Positions 1-9,185 of a DNA stretch of 21,479 nucleotides are shown one piece after another (the stretch's first letter is position 1; every line of letters starts with the position of its first letter). This stretch comes from Suillus spraguei (Eukaryota; Basidiomycota; Agaricomycetes; Boletales; Suillaceae). The stretch is from NCBI GenBank assembly GCA_016800925.1, contig JABCPU010000917.1, positions 1 to 21,479 of the forward strand, written 5' to 3'. The translations under genes were made by a program, and so were the position numbers. The notes under the pieces are model-generated. The model saw only the letters and a list, made by a program, of their open reading frames with translations, did not search any database and was not told where the DNA came from.

Positions 1-1396
1 GCCTTTCGCAACGTTTTCATCGATAAACGTTTTGACAGCAGCGCGTTCTTTTTCCGATAGCGGGTAGACCTTAGACGTACGAGGAATAAAACCGGGTTTG
101 GTGTCGATCCGATGATCGATACCAGGGCGTTCGGGGGTAGTTTGTTCAATCCGTCTTTAGCAAAGACGTCTGCGAAGTCGTGCAAATAATCCGGGACCAA
201 TTCTTCGAAGGATTTCTTTTTCTTTTCCTTCTCGTCCGTGCGAATTCCTGAGCTTTGTTACTATATTTCGGAGGAGGAGAGGAATTGTGGAGTAGTTGGA
301 GGATTGTTCGAGTTGAGAAGTTCCATCACGTGTCAAGGGTGTATCCATGGATACTTCTTCTATGATCCTCATGCTAATCCATCGGATCGTATTCCACAAG
401 AAATTCTCCATCTCCTAGTTCATAAGAGGAAATTTCGCGTACTTCTGGCGCATGCCAGACGTCGTTCATGGTGTCGAATTGGTCATCATCCTCGGTTGGG
501 ATCAACGAGGGCACGGGTTCTTCTTATCAGGGATTTCTTCATTGAAGCTGAAAGAGTTTTCGGGGGAACGAAGAACTTGGATAGTTTCGGTACATTGGTG
601 TTCGCCTGGGAGTTCTTCTTCCGTTTTCCTTTTTCCTGTTTCTGTTCTTCTATTGGCCGTTGCTCAATAGGTTTCTTGTCCTGCCCGATGCTCGGGTTCG
701 ATTCATTCTTGCGCTTTTCCGCGCGAGGGATCGGCGATACTGCTCATGGCAATTGTACACGGGGGTGGTTCTTCAGTACGTGGCATTCGTACTTCTGGCT
801 CCGGGTTCTCAGAGCATCAACAGGGAGAGTGATAGAGGGTTTCGGAAGACGGGAATGTTGCCATTGGTATGATGGTTGAAAAGTCGGGGCAACCCATTCT
901 TCTTCCGATCTTTGTCCATATCGATTTCGATCTCGTCTGATTTTTCTGTCCGTGAAAGGACAAGTGTTTCAGCAGCCCAATCTATAATTGGGTTCATTGC
1001 TCGTAACCATGGGATTCCAAGGAGGATTTTGATCTCTTCTTCCTAGTTTAGTAATGTTGAATTTTCCATACATAGTTCGATCGTCAATTTTGACCACTAG
1101 AAGGCCAGTAATGTGTGATCAGCCCTCCTTTTATGAGGGTTCCATCTGCCGTTGTAACTCGAAATGGTTCTTTGAGTTTACGTCGTGTGATTTGATGGAG
1201 TTTCACAAACTCTTCAGAGATGAATGTTCCTGCTGCTCCTGAATCGATAACAGCGGTGGTGTCGACGGATTTTAAGCGAGTACGCGAGTGAAGGGTGATA
1301 GGGACACGAAGTTCTTTTCTTTCACCTACAGCGCGTACAAGTCTTAGTATTACATTGGGAGAAAACATACGTCGAGTCTTTGTTTCTCCAAGTCAA
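1..1396 (-). pseudogene. pol: Broken pro-pol of copy A (protease, linker, start of RT)
   Basis: This is the polyprotein region for aspartic protease and reverse transcriptase, entered from gag by a -1 shift near 1396. The protease core with the D-S-G-A motif (VIDSGAAGTF, about 1235-1265) is readable. Compared with copies B and C the frame is lost by one extra base each near 1363-1367, 1095-1105 and 1033-1040; together these restore frame, and further indels follow after about 811. The segment 157-411 matches the linker before RT (MRIIEEVSMDTP), and bases 1-60 match the RT N-terminal region (FIDENIAKG-like). The catalytic YxDD part is outside the window. At least four frame disruptions make it non-functional. 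Confidence 0.85.
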
Positions 1397-1401
1397 AAAT
1401 C
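1393..1401 (-). promoter_or_regulatory. Candidate -1 frameshift site at gag/pol junction, copy A
   Basis: The minus strand reads GAT TTT TGA with the Gag stop as the last codon. Pol resumes in the -1 frame. A Phe-tRNA on TTT could re-pair with TTT one base back while the stop codon sits in the A site. The same nine bases occur at the junction in B and C. Function is inferred from conservation and frame relation. Confidence 0.55.
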
Positions 1402-2229
1402 CTCAACAATCCGTCGCACGGTTTCTTCATCTTCATCTTCTTCTTTGACTTCGGTTTGTCTAAGTGGAGTCTTCTTCTTTCTGTCAGGACAGTTATGGAT
1501 ACGGTGTCCTGTCTTTCTGCATCCGAAGCACTGTCCTTTCTTCATGCATTCGGATCTCTCCATATCGGAGATTCGGTCCACAATCATTGCATTGGAATCA
1601 CGGTTCGGAATATACCGTGCATTCCCGTAGTTCTTCTTCTTTTGTTGTGGAGCATGACGCGTCCTCATGGCGTTAAGCCGATGATGGGCGTTGTCAATAG
1701 CAACGCATTGCAGCACAACATCTCTGAATATCTCGGAGACATCTCCCGTATTGAAAAGCTTTGTAAGGATACCCCAGTTGAGACCATCTTGGAAGAACTG
1801 GATCTTCGTTGCGTTATCGGTGATATGAGCCTTGGCTGCAAGTGCCTCAAAGTCGGCAACATAGGTGTGAAGATCTCCAGTTCCTTGCTTGAGATCTCTA
1901 AGGCGTGTAAGCGCAGTCATCCTGGTATCCACTGGTTCGAATGCTTCTTTGAAGCTCTTCATAAAATCCACCATCGTCCCATAACCAACTTTTTGTCCCG
2001 AAGTGTCAGTAGATTGGGCGTGTTCAAGGAATTGTTCCTTCCATGATTTGGCATTCTTCTCGGTCATGAAGGATGTTATGTAGATGATCTTCTGTTTGTC
2101 GGTGGTGTAAAGCTTTTCATTGATGTCAAAGTGCAAGTTGCACGACTGGATAAACTCACGAGAGTTATCACGATCTCCATCAAAACCAATCGGTTGGCCG
2201 ATCTTGTATTCGAATTCTTTGGTCGACAT
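1393..2229 (-). CDS. gag: Gag polyprotein of copy A, intact reading frame
   Basis: This 278-residue Gag is the only one of the family uninterrupted in this window. Gag builds the virus-like particle in which reverse transcription occurs and binds the element RNA. The N-terminal half resembles the retrotransposon Gag capsid family (regions such as KEFEYKIGQP and SFMTEKNAKSW align with B and C). A single CCHC zinc knuckle lies at residues 234-247 (CFGCRKTGHRIHNC; spacing C-x2-C-x4-H-x4-C), followed by a basic then acidic tail ending VEDF. The ATG at 2229 aligns with the start in B and C and follows a 198-nt leader. The stop is TGA within GAT TTT TGA, the conserved junction with pol. Whether it is still expressed is unknown. 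Confidence 0.87.
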   Translation of the reverse strand: MSTKEFEYKIGQPIGFDGDRDNSREFIQSCNLHFDINEKLYTTDKQKIIYITSFMTEKNAKSWKEQFLEHAQSTDTSGQKVGYGTMVDFMKSFKEAFEPVDTRMTALTRLRDLKQGTGDLHTYVADFEALAAKAHITDNATKIQFFQDGLNWGILTKLFNTGDVSEIFRDVVLQCVAIDNAHHRLNAMRTRHAPQQKKKNYGNARYIPNRDSNAMIVDRISDMERSECMKKGQCFGCRKTGHRIHNCPDRKKKTPLRQTEVKEEDEDEETVRRIVEDF

Positions 2230-2427
2230 GGTTGATGATTCTTCTGATGAGTTGTACTTTCTCGGTGCCTACACGCGCTGTCTTGCTGTCCGTTAGGGCT
2301 TTCTTCTGTCAGAGGGCTTCTCTTGACAATCTGCTCAGCGTACGCGTACGCTAGTCTGCTGATCTAGGTGATCAGGGTTCAGGGTCGAAGACTGGATAGT
2401 CGACGATCAAAATGGACTTTAATTTTT
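2230..2427 (-). other. 5' leader of copy A with a 69-bp segment absent from B and C
   Basis: The leader between LTR and gag is 198 nt here versus 129 and 127 nt in B and C. The difference is a single block at about 2302-2370. It contains a perfect 16-bp palindrome (AGCGTACGCGTACGCT, 2337-2352). Either A carries an insertion or the B/C lineage lost the block. Confidence 0.75.
2416..2426 (-). promoter_or_regulatory. Self-priming primer-binding site, copy A
   Basis: On the minus strand AAAATTAAAGT lies one base inside the LTR edge. It is perfectly complementary to ACTTTAATTTT within the LTR of the same copy (2699-2689), placed 34 nt downstream of a TTAAATA/TATTTAA box and so at the expected RNA 5' end. 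This is the arrangement known from Tf1-type self-priming. Copies B and C differ at one base of the site and carry the matching change in the LTR. Confidence 0.7.
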
Positions 2428-2901
2428 TGTTACGAACTGGGGTGGCGTCACCAGCGACAGTGAAAAGACACAGGCGGTCTGCTGGGAGTTCTTACAATGT
2501 TCAAAAGAGAACAAGGTGAAAGTACTAGGAACGCGTTCCAAGTACGATCAAGGGTTCAGCCTCAAAGACAAGTCTAAGAGGTATCTGCGAGAATAGAGAC
2601 TAAGACTAAGGAGTGCTTAGACTTAGAGACGATTCAAGACGACTTAGGTTGGAGACCTAAGCAAAGGAGATTCCAGGTAAAACCCAGTAAAATTAAAGTA
2701 GAGAATCTACTACAAGTACACTGTGCTTAAATAGGCCAATATGCGCGCACAGACCAAGAGAGACGTGGGAATGTAAGTGCGTATCCAAAGAAGGAAGGCA
2801 GCTATAGTACAGATGCGTTGAGCATAGGAGTCAGAGTCATGTTACGTAATATACAAGGTAAATGAAGTAGAAAATGAATAGGGGCACGTACGATTGTAAC
2901 A
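2428..2901 (-). repeat. 5' LTR of copy A (474 bp)
   Basis: The ends are TGTTAC...GTAACA, a perfect 6-bp inverted pair. On the transcribed strand U3 runs from 2901, a TATTTAA box lies at 2733-2727 and the predicted RNA start is at 2699. A stem-loop (CTTAGGT/ACCTAAG, 2643-2661) follows in R-U5. It aligns along its whole length with the other LTRs in the window and shares the 474-bp length and an extra block of about 10 bp with the solo LTR, unlike the 464-465 bp LTRs of B and C. Confidence 0.9.
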
Positions 2902-5801
2902 CGGGGTGTCCTGCAGTAGGATGATCATGATACCTTTTCAGGATATCAGGACGGTGGGCCGGTGGAATATAGGCACAATTCTTAAAATAGAGGACATTCT
3001 CCTCAATCTTCCAGTCAGAGAGTGCCAACTTCATAGGTGGAAGGCACACGCCATCAAGGGCATCGGATGCTGTTTTGAAGACAGGGTTGTCGAGAGGGTC
3101 AGAGGATGATAAGACATCCTTCAGATCAGTGTCAATAAGACGAACAAATAGAGCGTCAGGGAGGAGTGTCTGGTCTTCGTTATCATTCTTGCCGGTGTCG
3201 TAATCGGGCCGGCGAGATAGCGCATCCAGGACTGCCAATTTAGTACCTGCAACGTGATGCAGTTCGATGTCGTAAATAGACAGAATCAATTGCCAACGTG
3301 CTTGACGGCATGTAAGCTTCTGCGCACTTCTAAAGTACAGAAGATTCTTGTGGTCAGTGAATACTAGAACGGGGTGCGGATTTCCCTCAAGATAATGACT
3401 CCATTCATTCAATGCCCGGATTACGGCAAGGAGTTCTCGATCAAAGATCTGGTAATTGCATTCCGCAGGGTTCAAAGACTGTGAGAGGTATGCGCATGGG
3501 TGATAAACACCATTCTCATCAGTCTGCAGGAGAACTCCACCAGTTGCTACAAGCGAAGCATTGGTAGCAATGGCAAATTGCTGGGAGGGATCAGGGTTAC
3601 GGAGTACTGGTTGGGATGTGAAGCGTCGTTTCAATTCTTCGAAGGTGTCCATACATTCGGTTGACCAATTAAAGACCTTATCTTTCTTTGTTAAGTCGAT
3701 AAGGGGTCGGGTGATGTCAGAATAATGGGAAATGAATGTGTGGTAGAAGTTGCAAAAGCCAAGGAATGACCGAACATCTTTTACAGACGTTGGAACTGGC
3801 CATTCGGAGATTCCCTTAGTCTTGGCGATATCCATAGCAACTTGTCCGGGGCGAATTATCATTCCGAGGTACTCCACTTCTTCTGCATCGAAGGTGCATT
3901 TCTCCGGTTTTAAGAACAAATGTTCTTTTCGTATCTTCATCAAAACCCGTCTTGTCCGTTCACGATGTTCTGCCATAGTTGTAGAGAAAATCAGGATATC
4001 GTCCATGTAGATAACCATCCATCCTTCATTGATTTCCTGCTGGAAGGTACGATTCATGTATGCTTGGAAAGTTGCTGGGGAATTGCAGAGGCCAAAGAAC
4101 ATGACGTTCGGTTCAAGAGGCTGGATTCCATAGTAAAAGCAGCTTTCCAGCGATCATCGGGATGGATGCGAATATTGTTATAGCCGGACCGAATATCCAT
4201 TTTCATAAAGAACTGTGCGTTGTGAAGTTGTGCGACGAGGGAAATAGGGAGTGGGAGCGGATAGGCGTTCTTGACTGTCCAATCATTGATGTAGCAATAA
4301 TCTTGACAGGGACACAATTCTCCACTCTTCTTTCCCACAAAGAAGAAGCCACTAGCTTGGGGTGACTTTGATTCTGAGATGAAACCTTTCGCAATGTTTT
4401 CATTGATAAACGTTTTGATGGCAGCGCGTTCTTTTTCCGATAACGGGTAAACCTTAGATGTGCGAGGAATAAAACCGGGTTTAGTATTGATCCGATGATC
4501 AATACCAGGGCATTTGGGAGGTAGTTTGTTTAATCCATCTTTAGCAAAGACATCTACAAAGTCATGCAAATAGTCCGGGACCAATTCTTCAAAAGATTTC
4601 TTTTTCTTTTCTTTCTCGTCTGTCGCGAATTCCTGAGCTTTATTGCTGTATTTCGGAGGAGGAAGGGAGATTGTGGAATAGTTGGGGAGTTGTTCGAGTC
4701 GGGAAGTTCCATCATGCATGAGGGGTGTATCCATGGATACTTCTTCGATGATTCTCATGTTTACTCCATCGATGTCGTATTCCACGAGGAACTCTCCATC
4801 TCCGAGCTTGTAAGAGGAAATTTCGCGTACTTCTGGTGCATGCCAGACATCTTGCATAGTGTTAAATTGGTCATCATCCTCTGTTGAGATCAACAAGGGT
4901 ACAGGTTCTTCGTTGTCCGAGATTTCTTCTATTGAAGCCGAAGAATTAGTTTGAAGAATTTTCGGAGGGACAAAGAACTTGGATAATTTTGGTATGTTTG
5001 TATCTTGTCCCGGGATTTCTTCTTCCGCTTTCCTCTTCCCATACTTCTGTTCCTTTATTGGCCGTTGTTCAATAGGTTCTGGTCTGGTCCAATACTCAGG
5101 CTTGGATTCGTTCTTGCGCTTTTCTGCACGGGGAATTGGTGATACTGCTCGTGGCAGTTGTACATGGGGGGTAGGATCTGTAGTACATGGCTGTTGTACT
5201 TCTGGTTCAGGATCTTTAGGAACAGGAAGAGTAATGAGGGATCACGGAAGTTGGGAGTGTTGCCATTTTTTAGGGTGGCAATGGAAGGCTGGGGGCAATC
5301 CATTCTTCTTCCGATCAGTATCCATATTGATTTTAATTTCATCTGATTTCATTGCCCGGGGGAGGACTAGTGTTTCAGCGGCCCAATCTATACTTGGGTT
5401 CATTGCACGTAACCATGGAATCCCTAGAAGGATTTGATCTCTTCTTCCTAGTTTAGTGATATTGAATTTCCCATACATGGTTCGTTCATCGATTTTGACC
5501 ACTAGGAGACAGTAGTGTGTGATTGGTCCTCCTTTGATAAGAGTTCCATCTGCCGTAGTAACTCGAAACGGTGTTTTGAGTTTTTGTCGTGTGATTTGAT
5601 GGAGTTTCACAAACTCTTCGGAAATAAACGTTCCGGCTGCACCCGAATCAATAACAGCGGTGGTGTCGATGGATTTCAAACGAGTACGCGAGTGAAGGGT
5701 GATAGGGATACAAAGTTCTTTTCTTTCACCTACAGCGCGTACAAGTCTTAGTAATACATTGGGAGAAACATACATCGAATCTTTGTTTCTCCAAGTCAAA
5801 A
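2902..5801 (-). pseudogene. pol: Broken pro-pol of copy B (PR-RT-RNaseH-partial integrase)
   Basis: In order on the minus strand: protease with D-S-G-A (about 5650); a proline/charge-rich linker; RT with the YMDD catalytic box (about 3998-4010); RNase H (about 3640-3230) including the FTDHKNLLYF block; and the integrase zinc-binding region up to HPTAGHP at 2902. The frame from 5799 is interrupted by TGA at 5244-5242. It is then shifted by loss of one base near 4112-4115, where C reads an extra C, so RT is split. The downstream segment stays open to the junction with the LTR of A, and the last codons of that open frame are LTR sequence rather than pol. The missing integrase core makes it inactive even without the shift. 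Confidence 0.87.
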
Positions 5802-5804
5802 ATC
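5796..5804 (-). promoter_or_regulatory. Candidate -1 frameshift site at gag/pol junction, copy B
   Basis: Same GAT TTT TGA as in A and C, with pol open in the -1 frame immediately after (TTG ACT TGG). Conservation across three separate copies suggests it is the means of making Gag-Pol. Confidence 0.55.
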
Positions 5805-6631
5805 CTCGACAACCTGCCTCACAGTTTCTTCTCCTTCTTCTTCTTCTTTGACTTTGGCTTGTCGGAGTGGGGTCTTCTTCTTTCTGTCAGGACAGTTATG
5901 AATGCGATGTCCTGTCTTTTTGCATCCGAAGCATTGTCCCTTCTTCATGCATTCAGATCTCTCCGTGTTGGAGATTCGATCTACAACCATTGCGTTGGAG
6001 TCACGATTAGGTATGTAACATGCATTTCCATAGTTCTTCTTCTTCTGTTGTGGGGCATGACGTGTCCTCATGGCTTGAAGACAATGATGGGAATTATCAA
6101 TGGAAACACATTGCAGCACAATGTCTCGGAATACTTCTGAGACATCCCCTAGCGCGAAAAGCTTTGTAAGGATGCCCCAATTCAGGCCGTCTTGGAAGAA
6201 TTGGATCTTTGTTGCGTTATCAGTGATATGGGCCTTGGCTGCAAGTGCCTCAAAGTCAGCAATGTAGGTATGAAGATCTCCGCTTCCTTGTTTGAGGTCC
6301 CTAAGTTTCGTAAGCGCAGTTCCCTTGGTATCCACTGGGTCGAAGGCTTCTTTGAAGCTTTTCATAAAATCCACCATTGTCCCATAACCAACTTTTGTCC
6401 AGAGGTGTTGGTTGATTGAGCATAGTCAAGGAATTGCTCTTTCCAGGATTTAGCATTCTTTTCAGTCATGAAGGATGTTATGAAAATGATCTTCTGCTTG
6501 TCGGTGGTGTAAAGCTTTTTGTTGATGTCGAAGCATAGATTGCATGACTGGATAAATTCACGAGAATTGTCACAATCTCCATCAAAACCGGTTGGTTGAC
6601 CGATTTTGTATTCAAATTCTTTGGTCGTCAT
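5796..6631 (-). pseudogene. gag: Gag of copy B with a 1-bp frameshift
   Basis: Homologous along its length to the Gag of A and C. The ATG at 6631 follows MTTKEFEYKIGQP. After about 78 codons the frame is lost at a shortened homopolymer (6393-6396, four T on the plus strand versus five in A), then continues in the next frame to the same VEDF end. The CCHC knuckle (CFGCKKTGHRIHNC) is intact in the second part. The shift would cut Gag within the capsid-like region, so it is non-functional as read. Confidence 0.87.
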
Positions 6632-6748
6632 ATGTGGCGATTTGTCTGGTGAGTTATACTTTCTCGGTGCCTACACGTGCTGTCTTGCTATCCGTTAGGG
6701 CTTTATCAGGGTTCAGGGTCAAAGACTGGATAGTCAATGATCAAGTAG

Positions 6749-6759
6749 ACTTTAATCTT
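6749..6759 (-). promoter_or_regulatory. Self-priming primer-binding site, copy B
   Basis: The minus strand reads AAGATTAAAGT one base from the LTR edge. It is complementary over 11 nt to ACTTTAATCTT in its LTR (7021-7011), which begins 34 nt after a TATTTAA box (7055-7049). Confidence 0.68.
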
Positions 6760-6760
6760 T

Positions 6761-7224
6761 TGTTACGAACTGGGGTGGCATCACCAGCGACAGTGAAAAG
6801 ACACAGATGGTCCGCTGGGAAGTTCTACAATGTCCAGAAGAGAACAAGGTGAAAGTACAAGGAACACGTTCCGAGTACGATCAAGGGTTCGGCCTCAAAG
6901 ACAAGTCTACAAGAATAGAGACTAAGACTAAGGAGTGCTTAGACTTAGAGACAATTCTAGATGACTTAGGTTGGAGACCTAAGCGAAGGATATTCCAGGT
7001 AAAACCCAGTAAGATTAAAGTGAGGTATACAAGCATAATACAATGTGCTTAAATAGGCCAATATGTGCGCATGGACCAAGAGAGACGTGAGAATGTAAGT
7101 GCATATCCAAAGAAGGAAGGCAACTATAGTACAGATGCATTGAGCATATGAGTCAGAGTCACTTTATGTAATATACAAAGTAAAGGAGGCAGAAGAATGA
7201 ATAGGGGCACATATGATTGTAACA
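6761..7224 (-). repeat. 5' LTR of copy B (464 bp)
   Basis: TGTTAC...GTAACA ends. Nearly the same sequence and length as the LTR of C, and clearly related to the LTR of A and the solo LTR. U3 has lost CpGs relative to the solo LTR near its start (TCATATG versus TCGTACG). It contains the TATA-like box, predicted RNA start at 7021 and stem-loop 6965-6983. Confidence 0.9.
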
Positions 7225-7413
7225 GCCATGCAACTCCTTCTGGATCTTTGGACATATACCTACTCCCTGAAATAAGGGGCATTACTCAGGAAAGGGGCAC
7301 AGTGCACGAACTGAGGCCAAAACCCTTTGGATCTTTCATCCTTTGAGTATGGTCTTAACAGTATATTCGAACTCACATCTTTCCGAGTAACACTCTCTAA
7401 ACTATCCCACATC
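7225..7413 (+). other. 5' non-coding leader (possibly part of LTR) of element D
   Basis: The 189 bp before the gag start of D. A stretch at 7268-7325 (TGAAATAAGGGGCAT, then TACTCAGG, AAGGGGCACAG and CTGAGGCCAA) recurs at 19872-19931 in non-coding DNA. The D LTR/leader boundary cannot be fixed because no second copy of the LTR is visible. The first 5 bases (GCCAT) should be one half of the target duplication of B. Confidence 0.6.
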
Positions 7414-8324
7414 ATGCCTCCCCGTAAAACTCAGAACACTCTCTGAGGAGCCAGACTTGGTCCAATCCAACGAGATCCGACACCCATCATCCAAACATTC
7501 ACCAGCTTCTCTCAACACTGTGCAAGCATGAGCAACATAGGTCAAAGCATCTCTGCGCATCAAGCCAGACTGGATCTGGTTACACCAACTCGGAACATGG
7601 ATGACCCAGACACTAATTTGCGCCTGACCATTTGCTTTGATGATGAGTTGCACGGCAACCCACCAGATGATGGAGGTGATGATCCGGATGATGAGGATCC
7701 AGATGATGAAGAAGATCATAACCATCTGAACCCTCAGGACCGGGTCTTAGCTCAACTATCTGTAGCTATTAATTACCTCGCTCGCAGTAGCCATCATACC
7801 ACCACCTCAGACGATAGCAAAGTCAAAATCTGCAAACCAGATACCTTCGACAGATCCAAGCCTCACAAGCTCTGAGCATTCTTCGTCCAGTGTGAGCTCA
7901 ACTTCCAGAGCAAACCTAATGTGTTCTGTTCCGGACATGCTACAGTCAACTTCGCCCAATCTTACCTCAAGGGTATGGCTCTCAAGTGGTTTGAACCGGA
8001 TCTCCTTTTGTACGGATATAGCAACTGTCTGGACTGGATGGATGACTACTCCGAGTTCATGCTTGAGCTCCAAACCAACTTCAGACCTCACAATCCCTCC
8101 AGAGACGTGGAAATGCAGCTGGAACAGCTCCATATGCATGATGGACAACGCATCAACAAGTACATTGTAGAATTCCAGCGACTTGCCTCCCAAGTACATG
8201 AATGGGGAGATGGAGCTCTACGACGCCAATTCTACAATGGACTTCTGGCCTGAATCAAAGATGAGATTAGTCATATGGGTAAACCCACTACCCTTTTGGA
8301 GTTCAAGACTCTTGCCCAGACCAT

Positions 8325-8329
8325 CAATG
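8325..8329. repeat. Target-site duplication, left copy (CAATG)
   Basis: CAATG directly before the solo LTR, repeated directly after it at 8804-8808. Five bases is the usual Ty3/gypsy integrase stagger. Confidence 0.9.
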
Positions 8330-8803
8330 TGTTACAATCGTACGTGCCCCTATTCATTTTCTTCTACATTTACCTTGTATATTACATAACATGACTCTGA
8401 CTCATATGCTCAACGCATCTGTACTATAGCTGCCTTCCTTCTTTGGATACGCACCTACATTCTCACGTCTCTCTTGGTCTGTGCGCACATATTGGTTTAT
8501 TTAAGCACAGTGTACTTGTAGTAGATTCCCTACTTTAATCTTACTAGGTTTTACCTGGAATCTCCTTCGCTTAGGTCTCCAACCTAAGTCGTCTTGAATC
8601 GTCTCTAAGTCTAAGCACTCCTTAGCCTTAGTCTCTATTCTCGCGGATACCTCTTAGACTTGTCTTTGAGGCTGAACCCTTGATCGTACTTGGAATACGT
8701 TCCTAGTACTTTCACCTTGTCCTCTTGTGGACATTGTAAGAACTCCCAGTAGACCGTCTGTGTCTTTTCACTGTCGCTGGTGACGCCACCCTAGTTCGTA
8801 ACA
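8330..8803 (+). repeat. Solo LTR of the A/B/C family (474 bp)
   Basis: A complete LTR with TGTTAC...GTAACA ends and no internal region, in plus orientation. It is the product expected from recombination between the two LTRs of a former full element. Its length and sequence group it with the LTR of A. A TATTTAA box (8498-8504), predicted RNA start (8532) and stem-loop (8570-8588) are retained. It interrupts the gag of D. Confidence 0.93.
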
Positions 8804-8808
8804 CAATG
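8804..8808. repeat. Target-site duplication, right copy (CAATG)
   Basis: Perfect match to 8325-8329, closing the solo LTR insertion. Confidence 0.9.
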
Positions 8809-9175
8809 CCCATTACTGGGAACGGAGGGGCGAAGTCACCCGAGAGAGTAAAGCCACCTCTTCCAATCCTCCTAGGCAGTCAGCATCCGACCGGACGAAC
8901 TCCAACTCGTCCAGATCTGATATGCCCAAATTCAATAAGCCCACATCCTCTACAACCTCCTCTGCCCCAAAGGCTTTGGATCTTCCTGTCATTGTTGGTG
9001 CGGACAGAAAGCTAACCACCCAGGAGCGTCAGAGGCATATCGACAAAAGACTCTGTATGTTCTGCGGCGGACCTGGTCACACTGCCTGAGACTGCACCAA
9101 ATCCACTTCACGCACTGCCAAAGGCCATGCTACCGTGCTCACTCTAGAAACTGAACCAGAAGCCTTGGACGAGGC

Positions 9176-9185
9176 AAAAAATTAG
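9176..9185 (+). promoter_or_regulatory. Slippery heptamer plus stop at the gag/pol junction of D
   Basis: The zero frame reads GCA AAA AAT TAG, giving the heptamer A_AAA_AAT followed at once by the Gag stop. Pro-pol is open in the -1 frame directly afterwards (TTA GTC TGC). This fits the X_XXY_YYZ pattern of -1 ribosomal frameshifting. I did not model a downstream RNA structure. Confidence 0.62.

Larger units (their letters stand above)
1..2901 (-). mobile_element. Ty3/gypsy LTR retrotransposon copy A (left part outside window)
   Basis: Read on the minus strand this is a 5' LTR (2901-2428), leader, gag and the start of pro-pol. Most of RT, RNase H, integrase and the 3' LTR lie beyond the left edge. 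The LTR abuts the middle of the integrase of copy B at 2901/2902, so A is nested inside B, a sister copy of the same family in the same orientation. The 5 bases after the LTR (2902-2906, CGGGG) should be one half of the target duplication; the other half is outside the window. Gag is open but pol carries several frameshifts, so this copy is dead for pol functions. Confidence 0.88.
2902..7224 (-). mobile_element. Ty3/gypsy LTR retrotransposon copy B (3' part displaced by A)
   Basis: On the minus strand the order is 5' LTR (7224-6761), leader, gag, protease, RT, RNase H and the first part of integrase, ending at 2902 where the LTR of A begins. The remainder of integrase and the 3' LTR should lie left of the window beyond A. 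Its right LTR edge abuts the leader of D at 7225, so B is inserted in the 5' part of D. It carries two 1-bp frameshifts and one in-frame stop. Confidence 0.87.
7414..9185 (+). pseudogene. gag: Gag of element D, split by a solo LTR and four TGA stops
   Basis: The frame starting ATG CCT CCC CGT at 7414 continues to 8329 and, after removal of LTR and duplicated target, resumes in phase at 8809 to a TAG at 9183-9185, giving 430 codons. It contains an acidic Asp/Glu-rich stretch (about 7670-7715), a retrotransposon Gag core (about 7835-8330, including FNAQSYLKGMALKWFEPDLL-like text), a Ser-rich tail and one CCHC knuckle (9054-9095: CMFCGGPGH, then C, spacing x2-x4-x4). Premature stops at 7444, 7873, 8251 and 9087 are all TGA; the one inside the knuckle sits where Arg is usual. 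The exact rejoining of frame shows that the LTR insertion was clean. Confidence 0.82.

Noticed and set aside
238..879. Long plus-strand open frame of about 213 codons
   Set aside because: It runs antisense to the linker and protease region of the pol of copy A and is composition-driven; similar antisense frames appear opposite B and C.
1456..2046. 196-codon plus-strand frame
   Set aside because: Antisense to the intact gag of A, which has a zinc knuckle and homologues in B and C; no domain in the antisense product.
2837..2901. Hydrophobic tail continuing the integrase frame of B (also seen after the gag of D at 8330)
   Set aside because: It is the U3 of an LTR read in the same phase by chance after two insertions; not a conserved protein end.
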